DNA of 64,000 nt from Candidatus Heimdallarchaeota archaeon (GTDB lineage Archaea > Asgardarchaeota > Heimdallarchaeia > JABLTI01), in assembly GCA_019056785.1 (NCBI GenBank), contig DXJV01000085.1, positions 1 to 64,000 on the forward strand, written 5' to 3'. Position 1 is the first letter of the stretch. The number at the start of each line of letters is the position of its first letter. A program made the translations under genes and the position numbers. The notes under the pieces are model-generated. The model saw nothing but the letters and a program-made list of their open reading frames with translations, was not told the DNA's origin and did no database searches. Below are positions 18,637 through 27,503 of the stretch, in pieces.

Positions 18637-19755
18637 ATGAAGATTGTGCTAGAAAAAGAAGTTATGATTGAGAAATACCAAGTACTAATGGATATAGAAG
18701 TAGAAAAGGATCGCCCTGAAGTGTTAGCTTGGTTAAAAGTTATTAAAGAAGGAAATGAGTTAAATAACGATGTTATTCTCTACTTTCAAGAAAAGATATT
18801 CTTTGAATCACAAAAACCAAAGCAATTTATCAAGAACATTTTGCAAGAATTGGTGGTACTTGGTTTCTTGGATGAAAAGTTTAATTTAACTCAAAAAGGT
18901 TTAACAGCATTAGAGGAAGGAACTGTTTTCATACCTCAAAGCGGTATCTATGAACTTTTAGTTATTAACGATCCTTTATTTCCACAAGTAATACTAGATT
19001 ATAAAGAATTTAAACCAGACCTCCATGAAGAAAAAAAGCAATGGAAGAATAACCCTGGAAGTGTTAATTATGAAAACACAACCATCCCATCTTTTATTAG
19101 CAAATGTAAGGAGTTTGGTCCTATTAGACCCTTGAAAAATTCCGGCGAAACATTAATCAGAATTTTTAACATTAAAAAGGTAGGTAAGAAAGAAAAATTT
19201 CAAAAAAAGACCAAAGTGCGTATGGATATAGGTGAAATGACACAAATTTCTTTAAAAATTGAATACAATAAAAAGTTTCATTTTCTAGAACCTCCGAGAG
19301 ATATTGATAAAATAAAATTAGTAGAATCGATACTTCGAAAGCTCCCCTATCCTGTGGATGAAGAAGTCTATAGTGTTCTAATAAATTTTGATGAAACTAC
19401 ACCAAAAGAACGAAAAACGTTCTCTAAAAACTTCAGCTTAATAAAGGAAACCCTCTTAAATTTAGGGAAATTTGAATCTATTAAATTGATTGATGTACCT
19501 ATTCTTCCTAGTAGCTTTGATTCTGCAAAAAAATGGGCTAAGGAGTTAATTAAAAACGAGATAAATACTTTTCTTACAACCAACGAATTCGATTTAATAT
19601 CAAAAGAGATTACCCATAAAGAGGAATTTGCTATGTTTAATTTACCTAATATTTCTATTGATGAAATGCTCCTTGAGGCTTCCTTTGGTAGTCAAGTATT
19701 TTGGTTTCTTAAAGCTCCTCGAGATTTAAAGTTAGAAAAGGTGATTAGTAAATGA
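18637..19755 (+). CDS. unknown subunit of the helicase-PLD operon
   Basis: The product is 372 aa and matches no family I know. Residues ~25-95 look like a winged helix (KQFIKNILQELVVLGFLDEKFNLTQKGL), and ELLVINDPLFPQ begins a beta-rich middle. The C-terminal third alternates helices with strands (EVYSVLINFD, KLIDVPILPSSFD, FWFLKAPRDLKLE). It is very Lys/Glu-rich and has no membrane segment. It is locked between helicase (6 bases) and PLD nuclease (ATGA overlap), which argues for an obligate partner, perhaps a nucleic-acid-binding or recognition subunit. Confidence 0.75.
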   Translation: MKIVLEKEVMIEKYQVLMDIEVEKDRPEVLAWLKVIKEGNELNNDVILYFQEKIFFESQKPKQFIKNILQELVVLGFLDEKFNLTQKGLTALEEGTVFIPQSGIYELLVINDPLFPQVILDYKEFKPDLHEEKKQWKNNPGSVNYENTTIPSFISKCKEFGPIRPLKNSGETLIRIFNIKKVGKKEKFQKKTKVRMDIGEMTQISLKIEYNKKFHFLEPPRDIDKIKLVESILRKLPYPVDEEVYSVLINFDETTPKERKTFSKNFSLIKETLLNLGKFESIKLIDVPILPSSFDSAKKWAKELIKNEINTFLTTNEFDLISKEITHKEEFAMFNLPNISIDEMLLEASFGSQVFWFLKAPRDLKLEKVISK

Positions 19756-21227
19756 TCAAACCAATAATAATTGAGAAGGTTTTTAACAATAATGAAATTA
19801 TCCCAAATTATTGGGCAATTCTTGACCATAAAAATCCTGAAATTATTCGAACAAAGAAGATTATCCCAATAAGTAATGATAATTACAAATTTAAAAGTCT
19901 CATGACTTCTGCAATTAATAATGCCTCAGAAACGATAATGCTCTGTTCATTTATTCTAAGTGATAATGAAATCATTGAGTCACTAATTGCTGCTGCTGAA
20001 AGAAATGTTCGAGTTTATCTTCTTTTTAGTACTGAAACCCAATTAGATAAAGAATTCAAAGAAGACAAGTCAGAATTTGATGTTGAAATGGTTGAAAGTC
20101 ACAAAGCATTTCTTAAGAAAATCTCAGGGAAGGCGCTTGCTCGTTCAGCTATTTTTCATGCTAAATTTCTTTTAGTCGATTATGGCTTGCCAAGTCAAGT
20201 TGGCTTTATTTCAACTGCTAATTTTACTAGTGAAGCCCTCTCTCGAAATCAAGAACTAGGCGTGAGACTTCAATCAAAATCAGACCTTGATATCTTGTTC
20301 TCTTTCTTCCAGCACGGATTTTGGGAGGAAGCTGAAATGGAATTTCACAATGATAGCTGGATTGGTGCGAAAACCTTTTCATTAATTCCAATAGAAACAA
20401 GCGATCGTATTGTTTCCACTTCTAAAAATAATAAATCTCTAAAGAAAAAAATATTGAACTTGATAAAATCAACATCTGGACCACTTATTGTCTCGAGTTA
20501 CAGTTTTAAAATGGATAATGAGTTAACTAAGGCACTTATTGCTTTAGCAAAAGAACGGGAAATAACCATTCTAACACGACCAAGATTTCAAAACTTGGAA
20601 GTATTAAATAGCTTTCTCGCAAATGGTGCAGAAATCTATTGCTATGATTATATTCATGCGAAATTCATTCTCGCCCCAAGAGAAAACAAAGGGATCATAA
20701 TGACTGCTAATTTTGACGATCGTGGAATAGAAACTGGCTATGAGGTTGGTATTGTTTTGAATCCATCGGAGATTGAAGAGTTAAAAACTATTAGTAATTC
20801 ATGGATTGCTAATGCCCAGTATCAATTTAAAGAAGGTAAAAAAATTGTTGAAATTGAAGCAAAAGAAATACAATATTTTGAGGGTAATGAATTAAAGAAG
20901 TTTTCAGTTATCACTGAAGAAAATATTTACGAAGAGAAAAACCCCGAGGACTTAAGAGAAATGAGTCCTTTAAGCAACATAAACAGTTTTAATTTTCAAT
21001 TTAACGATGAAGACAAGCTCATAAAAAAAGTCAATCTTAAGAGAAAAATAATCCCCCCAAAATTACCTGCAGGCGCCAGAAAGTTAAAGGACAATCCATA
21101 CCCTTATGATTTATTTGAATTTAAAGGGCAAAATTATTTACTACTGAAAAATGAAAGAGCGCTAACCAGTATTCTTAAAGAAGCCGGGCATAAAAAGTAT
21201 CACAAGATTCGTTTCGTAACTAATTAA
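19752..21227 (+). CDS. PLD-family nuclease with one intact and one altered HKD motif
   Basis: The product is 491 aa. The first HxKx4D motif is complete (H136, K138, D143, in FHAKFLLVD) and is followed by STANFTSEAL. The second has H302 and K304 (IHAKFILAP) but P309 where Asp is expected, followed by TANFDDRGIETGYEVG. Two such half-sites form one active site in PLD nucleases, and the two His and two Lys remain. A ~110-residue C-terminal extension ends in PPKLPAGARKLKDNPYPYD and a small domain. The start overlaps the previous stop by 4 bases. Expected to cut DNA or RNA delivered by the helicase. Confidence 0.85.
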   Translation: MIKPIIIEKVFNNNEIIPNYWAILDHKNPEIIRTKKIIPISNDNYKFKSLMTSAINNASETIMLCSFILSDNEIIESLIAAAERNVRVYLLFSTETQLDKEFKEDKSEFDVEMVESHKAFLKKISGKALARSAIFHAKFLLVDYGLPSQVGFISTANFTSEALSRNQELGVRLQSKSDLDILFSFFQHGFWEEAEMEFHNDSWIGAKTFSLIPIETSDRIVSTSKNNKSLKKKILNLIKSTSGPLIVSSYSFKMDNELTKALIALAKEREITILTRPRFQNLEVLNSFLANGAEIYCYDYIHAKFILAPRENKGIIMTANFDDRGIETGYEVGIVLNPSEIEELKTISNSWIANAQYQFKEGKKIVEIEAKEIQYFEGNELKKFSVITEENIYEEKNPEDLREMSPLSNINSFNFQFNDEDKLIKKVNLKRKIIPPKLPAGARKLKDNPYPYDLFEFKGQNYLLLKNERALTSILKEAGHKKYHKIRFVTN

Positions 21228-21245
21228 TTTCTTTTTTTTCTTTAG
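21228..21245 (+). terminator. T-rich terminator of the viperin-helicase-PLD operon
   Basis: A run of eight T inside a pyrimidine stretch starts right after the PLD stop codon and before the next independent gene. Called from position and composition. Confidence 0.45.
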
Positions 21246-21332
21246 AATTCTTTCTACTTTAAAATCTAAATGTTTAAATTTCAACATAAACTAATTATTA
21301 GCAGTTAAAATAACACGAAAGGAGCTTTTTAA

Positions 21333-23405
21333 TTGTCGAAAAAATTTTTAGCAATGTTTAGTGTAAGTTTCTTAGTTGCTCTTCTAACGATTTCATGGTC
21401 TTCCTTTTCATTTACCGGTAACTCTTCTCTTACGCCATCTCCTGTTTTGCCTTCTTTTCAGACCCAACCTTCTCCGGCCGATGGCCCTTTGGCTTTTGAC
21501 TATGATTGGTTGGTTTTGAATTACATTGATGGCGACAATAATCTTGAGGCGGAAGCGATTGGGGATATGAATGAGTTGGAGGTTGCTAAGGTTTCTTCCA
21601 GCCGGGTAATGATCCTTGCATTGGTTGATCGTGCAAGTGGTTATGATGACACCAATGGCGATTGGACCGGCACGCGTTTGTATGAGATTACTCATGATTC
21701 TGATGCTGATATCATTGCTTCTACCTTGCTGGTTGATTATGGCGAGCTGAATATGGGTCAGGCTTCGACGCTCGAGTTATTATTGAATTATGGTTTTGCC
21801 AATTATTCTGCCGAGAAAATTTGGTTGAATCTTTGGGACCATGGTGGTGGTATAGATGGCATTTGTTGGGACGATGAGTCAGGCAACGATTATCTTTCTA
21901 TTAACGAGATGCAATCAGCTATTGCTACTAGTACTACTACTTATGGTCGCACCCTTGATCTTATCTCTCATGACGCTTGTTTCATGAACATGATTGAGGT
22001 TGCTTATGAGTTGCGAGATTATGCTGACTTTTTTGTTGCCTCTGAGGACTCTATTCCTGGTATGGGCTATAATTACACTGCAATTATTGATGACTTAGAA
22101 GCAGATACAACGATGAATGCCGAAACTCTTGCAGGGGTACTTGTTGACACTTACGAGGATATGTATGATAGTATTACGACTGATGTCACCCTTTCCGCTT
22201 TGAATTTGAGTTATATTGTGGATTTTGCAGTTCTTACCGATTACTTAGCGCATAACTTAACTGCGGTGTTAAACGATGGTCAGATTTCTGCTGTTAAAAC
22301 AGCTTTTCTTGATTCCTATGATTTTTATGATAATTACATTGTTGACTACAAGGATTTTGTGGACCAATTGCTGGCGAATACTACCCTGATGTCGAGTTAT
22401 CCTGCCTTACAAGCTATTGCAACCAGTGTTCAGTCAGCATTTAGCAACTTAGTGGTAGCGAATTATCAACACAGCAGTTATTCAGGAAAAGCTCAAGGTG
22501 TGACGATTTTCATGCCAGTGCCTTCGAGTACCTATCAGAGTTATATTGATAATTATGTTGGCCATCTTGATAGGTTTGCAGGCATCGATTGGTTGTCTAA
22601 TGTTTATTGGGACGAGTTTTTGGATCTTTTCTATAGTCTCTACGATACGACCAGCATCTATCCAGTCATATCATTGGATGAGCTACTTACTTCGCAATCG
22701 ATCAACTATGATGAGTCCCAATTTTTCGAGTTCAACGCCCCTGAAGACGCTATTTACTTATTCTCGCTGAGCATTCTAGATGGCGATATCGACCTTTACC
22801 TTCGAGATTATTATTCCAACGATATTATTGCCTATAGCCAATTTTACAATCCAGATGACGGTTCCACAGAAAAAATCCAACACTACTTTAAGGGCGGCAA
22901 ATATCTAATTGAAATCTACGGCTTTGAACTTTCACATTACAACTTCATCATTACACAAGAGGAACCAACTATCTTACAATTAAACTCCCTGGTCTCCGGT
23001 AGCAGCGGCAGCCAAGAAGGCACAGATTCTAACCATTATATGCAAATTTTCAATCATTTCTACCAGATAACTCTGTTAGAGGGTGATTATCAGATAACTA
23101 TCACCTATGATAGCGATGTGGTGGACTTTGACCTCTTCCTTTTGAGTACAAATTTCGTTGAGCTAAATAAATCCGCAAGCATTTATGACAAGGATGAAAT
23201 TGTTGTTAACGTTAACTCTGAGACAACGTACATTATTGCTGTCTATAGTTATTCAGGTCATGGCTCATTTAATCTCATTGTAACTGTTTATACTCCTCCA
23301 AGCCCATCGCCTTCAGGGTTCATTCCGGGCTTTACAGCAGCAATTGCTCTGGTAGCCCTTTTGGGTCTTAACACAATTGTTTTCCTTAGAAAGAAAAGGA
23401 GCTAA
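21333..23405 (+). CDS. secreted clostripain-like (C11) cysteine peptidase with C-terminal anchor
   Basis: The product is 690 aa with a TTG start preceded by AAGGAG. Signal peptide at 1-~25. Peptidase domain from WLVLNYIDGDNNLE (59); catalytic His H170 in LWDHGGG and Cys C216 in SHDACFM match the C11 family. Two pre-peptidase C-terminal-like beta domains follow (~450-545 and ~550-650). The end (PGF, then a hydrophobic helix, then RKKRS) resembles PGF-CTERM/archaeosortase-type sorting tails. It is expected on the cell surface. Together with the caspase-like protein at 2-3 kb it is the second extracellular clan CD peptidase flanking the defence genes. Confidence 0.88.
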   Translation: MSKKFLAMFSVSFLVALLTISWSSFSFTGNSSLTPSPVLPSFQTQPSPADGPLAFDYDWLVLNYIDGDNNLEAEAIGDMNELEVAKVSSSRVMILALVDRASGYDDTNGDWTGTRLYEITHDSDADIIASTLLVDYGELNMGQASTLELLLNYGFANYSAEKIWLNLWDHGGGIDGICWDDESGNDYLSINEMQSAIATSTTTYGRTLDLISHDACFMNMIEVAYELRDYADFFVASEDSIPGMGYNYTAIIDDLEADTTMNAETLAGVLVDTYEDMYDSITTDVTLSALNLSYIVDFAVLTDYLAHNLTAVLNDGQISAVKTAFLDSYDFYDNYIVDYKDFVDQLLANTTLMSSYPALQAIATSVQSAFSNLVVANYQHSSYSGKAQGVTIFMPVPSSTYQSYIDNYVGHLDRFAGIDWLSNVYWDEFLDLFYSLYDTTSIYPVISLDELLTSQSINYDESQFFEFNAPEDAIYLFSLSILDGDIDLYLRDYYSNDIIAYSQFYNPDDGSTEKIQHYFKGGKYLIEIYGFELSHYNFIITQEEPTILQLNSLVSGSSGSQEGTDSNHYMQIFNHFYQITLLEGDYQITITYDSDVVDFDLFLLSTNFVELNKSASIYDKDEIVVNVNSETTYIIAVYSYSGHGSFNLIVTVYTPPSPSPSGFIPGFTAAIALVALLGLNTIVFLRKKRS

Positions 23406-23438
23406 TTATAATTCCTTTTCTCCCTCTTTTCTCTTTTT

Positions 23439-23891
23439 CTAATCTTCCCAATCAAAATCATTGTTGTATTGAAAAACGAAGTCTATTTCTTCTGGGATTT
23501 CAAACCCAATCACTTTTTTAAACTGCTGGATGTTTCTTTTGCCGACAATAAAAAGCTCGGGCCGTTCATCTTCTCTTTGCGGGAAGTAAAGAAAAGAATG
23601 GATCCCAAACATTTGCAGTCCTTTTTGATAGCGTTCCAGTTTCAAGAAGTTGTGTTGTTGAATCGAGAGAATAATGTTTGTATTGTTGTTAAAGTAAATG
23701 ACCCCACAACTATCGAACACGCCACGGAGAAAGGATTGTAAATTACTCTTATCCATTGAGACTATTTCGCCACTTTCATCTGCACTGCTTCTTTGAGTAG
23801 TGTGGTGCTCTAAATTATGAATCAACTTCTCTTTATCGAAACTCTTCAAAAGGCTTTCACCAAATGTATTGCTCAATCTATCTCTCAGCAA
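23439..23891 (-). CDS. stand-alone LAGLIDADG-like protein
   Basis: The product is 150 aa. The block FLRGVFDSCGVI (residues 54-65, D60) is the LAGLIDADG helix with its acidic residue. The C-terminal KRNIQQFKKVIGFEIPEE matches the usual final helix of these domains. With one motif, it would act as a homodimer. The gene is not inside another gene and no intron is visible, so it is either a free-standing homing endonuclease or a domesticated DNA-binding protein. The first ~45 residues are helical and unassigned. The next gene on the right is divergent. Confidence 0.6.
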   Translation of the reverse strand: MLRDRLSNTFGESLLKSFDKEKLIHNLEHHTTQRSSADESGEIVSMDKSNLQSFLRGVFDSCGVIYFNNNTNIILSIQQHNFLKLERYQKGLQMFGIHSFLYFPQREDERPELFIVGKRNIQQFKKVIGFEIPEEIDFVFQYNNDFDWED

Positions 23892-23993
23892 TTTTCTTTA
23901 AAAATCCCTAATAGAGACCTTCTGTTTAAAATTTCTTCAGTTTTCAGAGGTTTTTTTAGTGAAATGGTTACTAGTTCAGAGAAAAGGTAAACG

Positions 23994-25094
23994 TTGGAAA
24001 TTAAAGCAATGCCCTCTTTGAACCCCTTCCAAATTCGTGCTCCAGGAAGAGTGTTCCTCTTTGGAGAGCATAGTGATTATTTTCATCTTCAGGTTATTTC
24101 AGCGGCTCTTAATCTAGCAATTTTTCTCGAAGTCGTTCCACGAGAGGATGATAAACTGGTAGTTAACTTCCAGAACCTGGGGACAACCGATCAGTTCTCG
24201 ATTCGAGACAAGTTGCTCCCTTATCGTTTTTCCCGGGATTATTTACGAAGCGCTTTTAATGTTATGAAAAAGCATGGCTTCACAATAAAAACAGGGGCAA
24301 CTATTACTGTTCGTGGGACAATACCGATCGCTACAGGGTTATCAAGTTCATCAGCTCTTGTTGTGGCAGCAATACAAGCCTTTGCTCAGTTAGCCGAAGT
24401 TTCTTTGACAAAAGTTGAAATTGCTCGATATGCTTTTCAAGCGGAAGTTGAGGAATTCAAAGAAGCTGGTGGAATGATGGATCATTTGGCCTCCACGTTT
24501 GGGGGCGTTTTGCATGTTGATTTTTCCCAGCCTTTGCGAAGAACACCTCTCCACATCCAACTCGAGGGTTTTGTAATTGGTGATTCTCTCGAGAAAAAAG
24601 TTGATACTGTGGGTGATATAAAAATGATTAAATCAACAGTACAAACTGGCTATCAAAAGCTTAGCAAGTTTCTACCCGAATTTAATCATCGGCTTACAGC
24701 TCTCGAGGAAATTAGGCCCTTTCTCTTCCATTTGTCTGAACCAATGCGAACAATGACTGAAACAACATTAAAAAATAGAGATTTAACAAAAAGAGCGTTT
24801 ACTTTATTAAAACAAGGGAAGGTGAAACCCACTCTTCTTGGTGAGCTCTTGGATAGGCATCATCAACTGCTGCGAGATGGATTAAAGCGTTCGACTGTAA
24901 AAATAGAGCGAATGATTGTTGCGGCAAAAAAAGCCGGCGCACTCGGAGCAAAGATGAATGGTAGTGGTGGTGGGGGAACGATGCTTGCTTATGCCCCAGG
25001 CCTAGAGAAGGAAGTTGCCGCTGCAATAGAACGAGAAGGCGGAAAAGCTTATCGTGTTGCTATTAGTCTTGGCGTGACGATTACGCGTTTCTAA
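23994..25094 (+). CDS. galactokinase-like GHMP kinase
   Basis: The product is 366 aa from TTG at 23994; ATG at 24009 is an alternative. The N-terminal signature APGRVFLFGEHSDY, the ATP-binding PIATGLSSSSALVVAA, GGMMDHLASTFGG carrying the likely catalytic Asp, and the C-terminal KMNGSGGGGTMLAY are the galactokinase series in order. The reaction would be phosphorylation of galactose or a related sugar with ATP in the cytosol. No Leloir-pathway genes stand next to it, so the sugar is uncertain. Mevalonate or other GHMP kinases fit less well because of the HSDY block. Confidence 0.82.
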   Translation: MEIKAMPSLNPFQIRAPGRVFLFGEHSDYFHLQVISAALNLAIFLEVVPREDDKLVVNFQNLGTTDQFSIRDKLLPYRFSRDYLRSAFNVMKKHGFTIKTGATITVRGTIPIATGLSSSSALVVAAIQAFAQLAEVSLTKVEIARYAFQAEVEEFKEAGGMMDHLASTFGGVLHVDFSQPLRRTPLHIQLEGFVIGDSLEKKVDTVGDIKMIKSTVQTGYQKLSKFLPEFNHRLTALEEIRPFLFHLSEPMRTMTETTLKNRDLTKRAFTLLKQGKVKPTLLGELLDRHHQLLRDGLKRSTVKIERMIVAAKKAGALGAKMNGSGGGGTMLAYAPGLEKEVAAAIEREGGKAYRVAISLGVTITRF

Positions 25095-25130
25095 AGCAAA
25101 TAGTTTTTTACTGAATAAAGAATTAGTCAA

Positions 25131-25727
25131 ATGCAACTCATTGGTGGAAAGTTTATGACTACCGAAAACACTCAAGAGAAAACCTGCGAACAAAAAGAAA
25201 CGAATTTGTTGCTCGTACGGGTGGAATACCTTGAGGATGAAATTAGTCTAAAAAGTACCTATGAGTATCAAGCCATTCATGCGTTTAAGGGTTATAATGA
25301 AATTCGCTTTGCAATTTTTAACCATTTGAAAGAAGAGTTCATTGATCCAGTAATTAATAAAGGATTGCAAAAAGAAGAGCAAAAGCAACTCTTTAAAGAA
25401 AATTATAATGAATTTATTCGTTTTCTCGAGCGAAAAATTAGATATTGGTTGGCAGAATTTCTTAACTCGAAGGAGTTGCGAAAGGTCGTTGTTAGTTACA
25501 ATAATCATCTCGTCCAAGAACTCGAGTATAACTATCTAGCAACAAGAGAACAAATGGCAAAACCCGACATTACAAAACTGACGAAAATAAGTAATGATTA
25601 TCTCCAGCACGCGTTGGTAACTTCTTTCCCTAAACGAATTAGTTCCTATATCTTGTCGAAAAACAAATACAAAGAACATCTCTTAGGGTTTTTCAACGAA
25701 TTCCTAAAATACCTAATCATCTTTTGA
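25131..25727 (+). CDS. unknown helical protein
   Basis: The product is 198 aa, not recognised. It is largely alpha-helical and charged, with a short acidic N-terminus and a strand NLLLVRVEYLEDEISL. There is no membrane segment or signal. ATG at 25155 (MTTENTQEK) may be the true start, since the first eight codons overlap only leader-like sequence. It starts 36 bases after the kinase gene and may be its last operon partner; the next gene is convergent. Confidence 0.5.
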   Translation: MQLIGGKFMTTENTQEKTCEQKETNLLLVRVEYLEDEISLKSTYEYQAIHAFKGYNEIRFAIFNHLKEEFIDPVINKGLQKEEQKQLFKENYNEFIRFLERKIRYWLAEFLNSKELRKVVVSYNNHLVQELEYNYLATREQMAKPDITKLTKISNDYLQHALVTSFPKRISSYILSKNKYKEHLLGFFNEFLKYLIIF

Positions 25728-25742
25728 AATAGAACCGCATAC

Positions 25743-26336
25743 TCATTCCTTAGTGAAGTGATGAACCTTTTCGTGGGCAAAAGAGTCCCAATGCAACATT
25801 TTCGCTGTAAAAACACCATTATAGCGGAAGAATGCCTTACTCATGTCAAGCAACTCCTCTAACGTTAGATTCAATTCACGATAATGGCCAAAAAAGATGG
25901 CTAAACGACCTTTTGGTTTCAAAACACGGTGGAATTCTTTCAATAACTCAGTATATGCCTGCACCCCTTGTCGCCGGCAGAGAGAATATAAAACATCAAA
26001 GAACAAAATAAAGTCAACAGAATTGTCTCCTAATGGAATCGTTACCTCTCCTGTAGTGAGAATAGTTTCAATGTTTTTAAGCTCATAAAACCGAGCTCGT
26101 CTCACCAATTCGTCTAAGGCTCCCGCATCGACATCAAGAGCATAGACTTTACCATCAGGGCCAACAAACATCGCAGCTGGAATAGCATAATTTCCTACGC
26201 GAGAACCGAAATCTAAAATAGTGTCATTTTTCTCGAGTTTTAATTGTTGGAAGAATGCCCGCGCCTCGCTATCAAACCATTTAGCAACATCTGAGGGTAA
26301 ATTTAATTTTTGTTGATGCTTATGTGGTGAAGTCAT
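25743..26336 (-). CDS. class I SAM-dependent methyltransferase (UbiE-like)
   Basis: The product is 197 aa. Motif I is ILDFGSRVGNYAIPAA (~42-57), the post-I acidic strand ends in YALDVDAG, and motif IV is VDFILFFDVLYSL. The final VLKPKGRLAIFFG is the usual strand 5. The F-G-S-R variant replaces the common DxGxGxG. The substrate is unknown. It is convergent with the gene at 25131 and divergent from another methyltransferase at 26506. Confidence 0.75.
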   Translation of the reverse strand: MTSPHKHQQKLNLPSDVAKWFDSEARAFFQQLKLEKNDTILDFGSRVGNYAIPAAMFVGPDGKVYALDVDAGALDELVRRARFYELKNIETILTTGEVTIPLGDNSVDFILFFDVLYSLCRRQGVQAYTELLKEFHRVLKPKGRLAIFFGHYRELNLTLEELLDMSKAFFRYNGVFTAKMLHWDSFAHEKVHHFTKE

Positions 26337-26505
26337 GAAGAGTACATCTCGAAGAATAACTAATGGCCATTCTTCTTAGAAAACTTTTGGTTAATATTCT
26401 TAAAGGGTTGATTAATAGTATTTTGACTGATGAAGAGAAAAAGCATGTCATCTTTCTCTCGAAAAGATTTTTTAATCAGTAGAGAGCTCTCTCGCAAGAG
26501 AAAAG

Positions 26506-27225
26506 ATGTATAGGGAATTTGCCAAATATTATGATAAAATCTACCATCGGAAGAATTACAAAAAAGAGGTTCGCGTCCTAAAAAAATTGATCCGTCGATA
26601 TAAGCGGTCCCTTGGAAATGATCTTTTAGACTTAGCAACAGGCACGGGCAACCACATTGCCTACTTTTGTGATAGTTTTAATTGCACAGGCTTAGACCTT
26701 AACGAAGAGATATTGGCTGTTGCGCGTTCAAAAGGATTAAACGCAACCTTCGTTCAGGGAGACATGCAGGATTTCAATCTGCAGAAGCAATTCGATGTTA
26801 TAACCTGTCTTTTCAGCTCGATTGGTTATCTTTTAACGGAAGCAGCTCTTGAAAAGACTTTCAAATGCATCTATCACCATTTGAAACCCGGAGGAGTTGT
26901 GTTTATTGAACCGTGGTTAGAAAGAGAAGTTTATTGTGTAGGGTCCCCCCATATGGAAATCTATGACGATAACGACCTTAAAATAGCTCGTTTGAATGTT
27001 TCTGAGTTAAAAAAAGAGTCTATCGCTTATTTTAAAATGCATTATCTGGTTGCTGAAAGAAACAAACCAGTCGAGTATTTCGTAGATGAACACGAATTGG
27101 CACTTTTCCCCCATAGTTTACTTATTACTAAGATGCAAGAAGTAGGACTGAAGACCAAAGTTTACGCGAAAGGGGTCTTTAAGAGAAGAACATTGCTCAT
27201 CGGATTAAAACTGGAAAAAGTCTAA
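26506..27225 (+). CDS. class I SAM-dependent methyltransferase
   Basis: The product is 239 aa. It begins with MYREFAKYYDKIYHRKNY, typical for small-molecule methyltransferases. Motif I is LLDLATGTGNHIAYF, followed by GLDLNEEIL, FDVITCLFSSIGYL and LKPGGVVFIEPW. The C-terminal half has a beta insert as in glycine/sarcosine-type and related enzymes. The substrate cannot be assigned. It is transcribed alone. Confidence 0.8.
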   Translation: MYREFAKYYDKIYHRKNYKKEVRVLKKLIRRYKRSLGNDLLDLATGTGNHIAYFCDSFNCTGLDLNEEILAVARSKGLNATFVQGDMQDFNLQKQFDVITCLFSSIGYLLTEAALEKTFKCIYHHLKPGGVVFIEPWLEREVYCVGSPHMEIYDDNDLKIARLNVSELKKESIAYFKMHYLVAERNKPVEYFVDEHELALFPHSLLITKMQEVGLKTKVYAKGVFKRRTLLIGLKLEKV

Positions 27226-27292
27226 TTCCATTCTTTTTTAGTAGTGTTTTTATGTCCAAATAGAAAATCATTGTAAAAATAGAGTGATAATT

Positions 27293-27436
27293 TTGGCTGA
27301 AATAATTGCAAAAGAAAAAGAACGAGAAGAAATACCAACAATCCACCTTTTTGTGAAGAAACAGACCCAATTTTATATTCGATCCAATGTTACCGTGACA
27401 ACAACAAAAGTTCGATTACTAAAACGCGCAGAGTAA
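27293..27436 (+). CDS. possible small protein (47 aa)
   Basis: A TTG-initiated frame of 47 codons (MAEIIAKEKEREEIP... ending LLKRAE) lies in otherwise empty sequence after the methyltransferase. Its composition looks protein-like (amphipathic start, then beta-like VTVTTTKVRLL). There is no clear ribosome site and it may be chance. Confidence 0.22.
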   Translation: MAEIIAKEKEREEIPTIHLFVKKQTQFYIRSNVTVTTTKVRLLKRAE

Positions 27437-27503
27437 CGGGGAAAGTTTGGACTAACAATTCCTTGGTACATTGCAAGCTCTTTTTCGTATGTAAAATTAG
27501 CAG

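Noticed and set aside
8722..21227. CRISPR-Cas locus
   Set aside because: Two CARF proteins suggest type III, but no repeat-spacer array and no Cas10, Cas6 or Cas7-like gene is visible in the window.
18630..21227. DISARM system
   Set aside because: A PLD protein (DrmC-like) is present, but the helicase is Upf1-like SF1 and no DrmB-type protein is seen.
26360..26638. Reverse frame of 92 codons
   Set aside because: Lies across the start of the methyltransferase gene on the other strand and has no recognisable domain.
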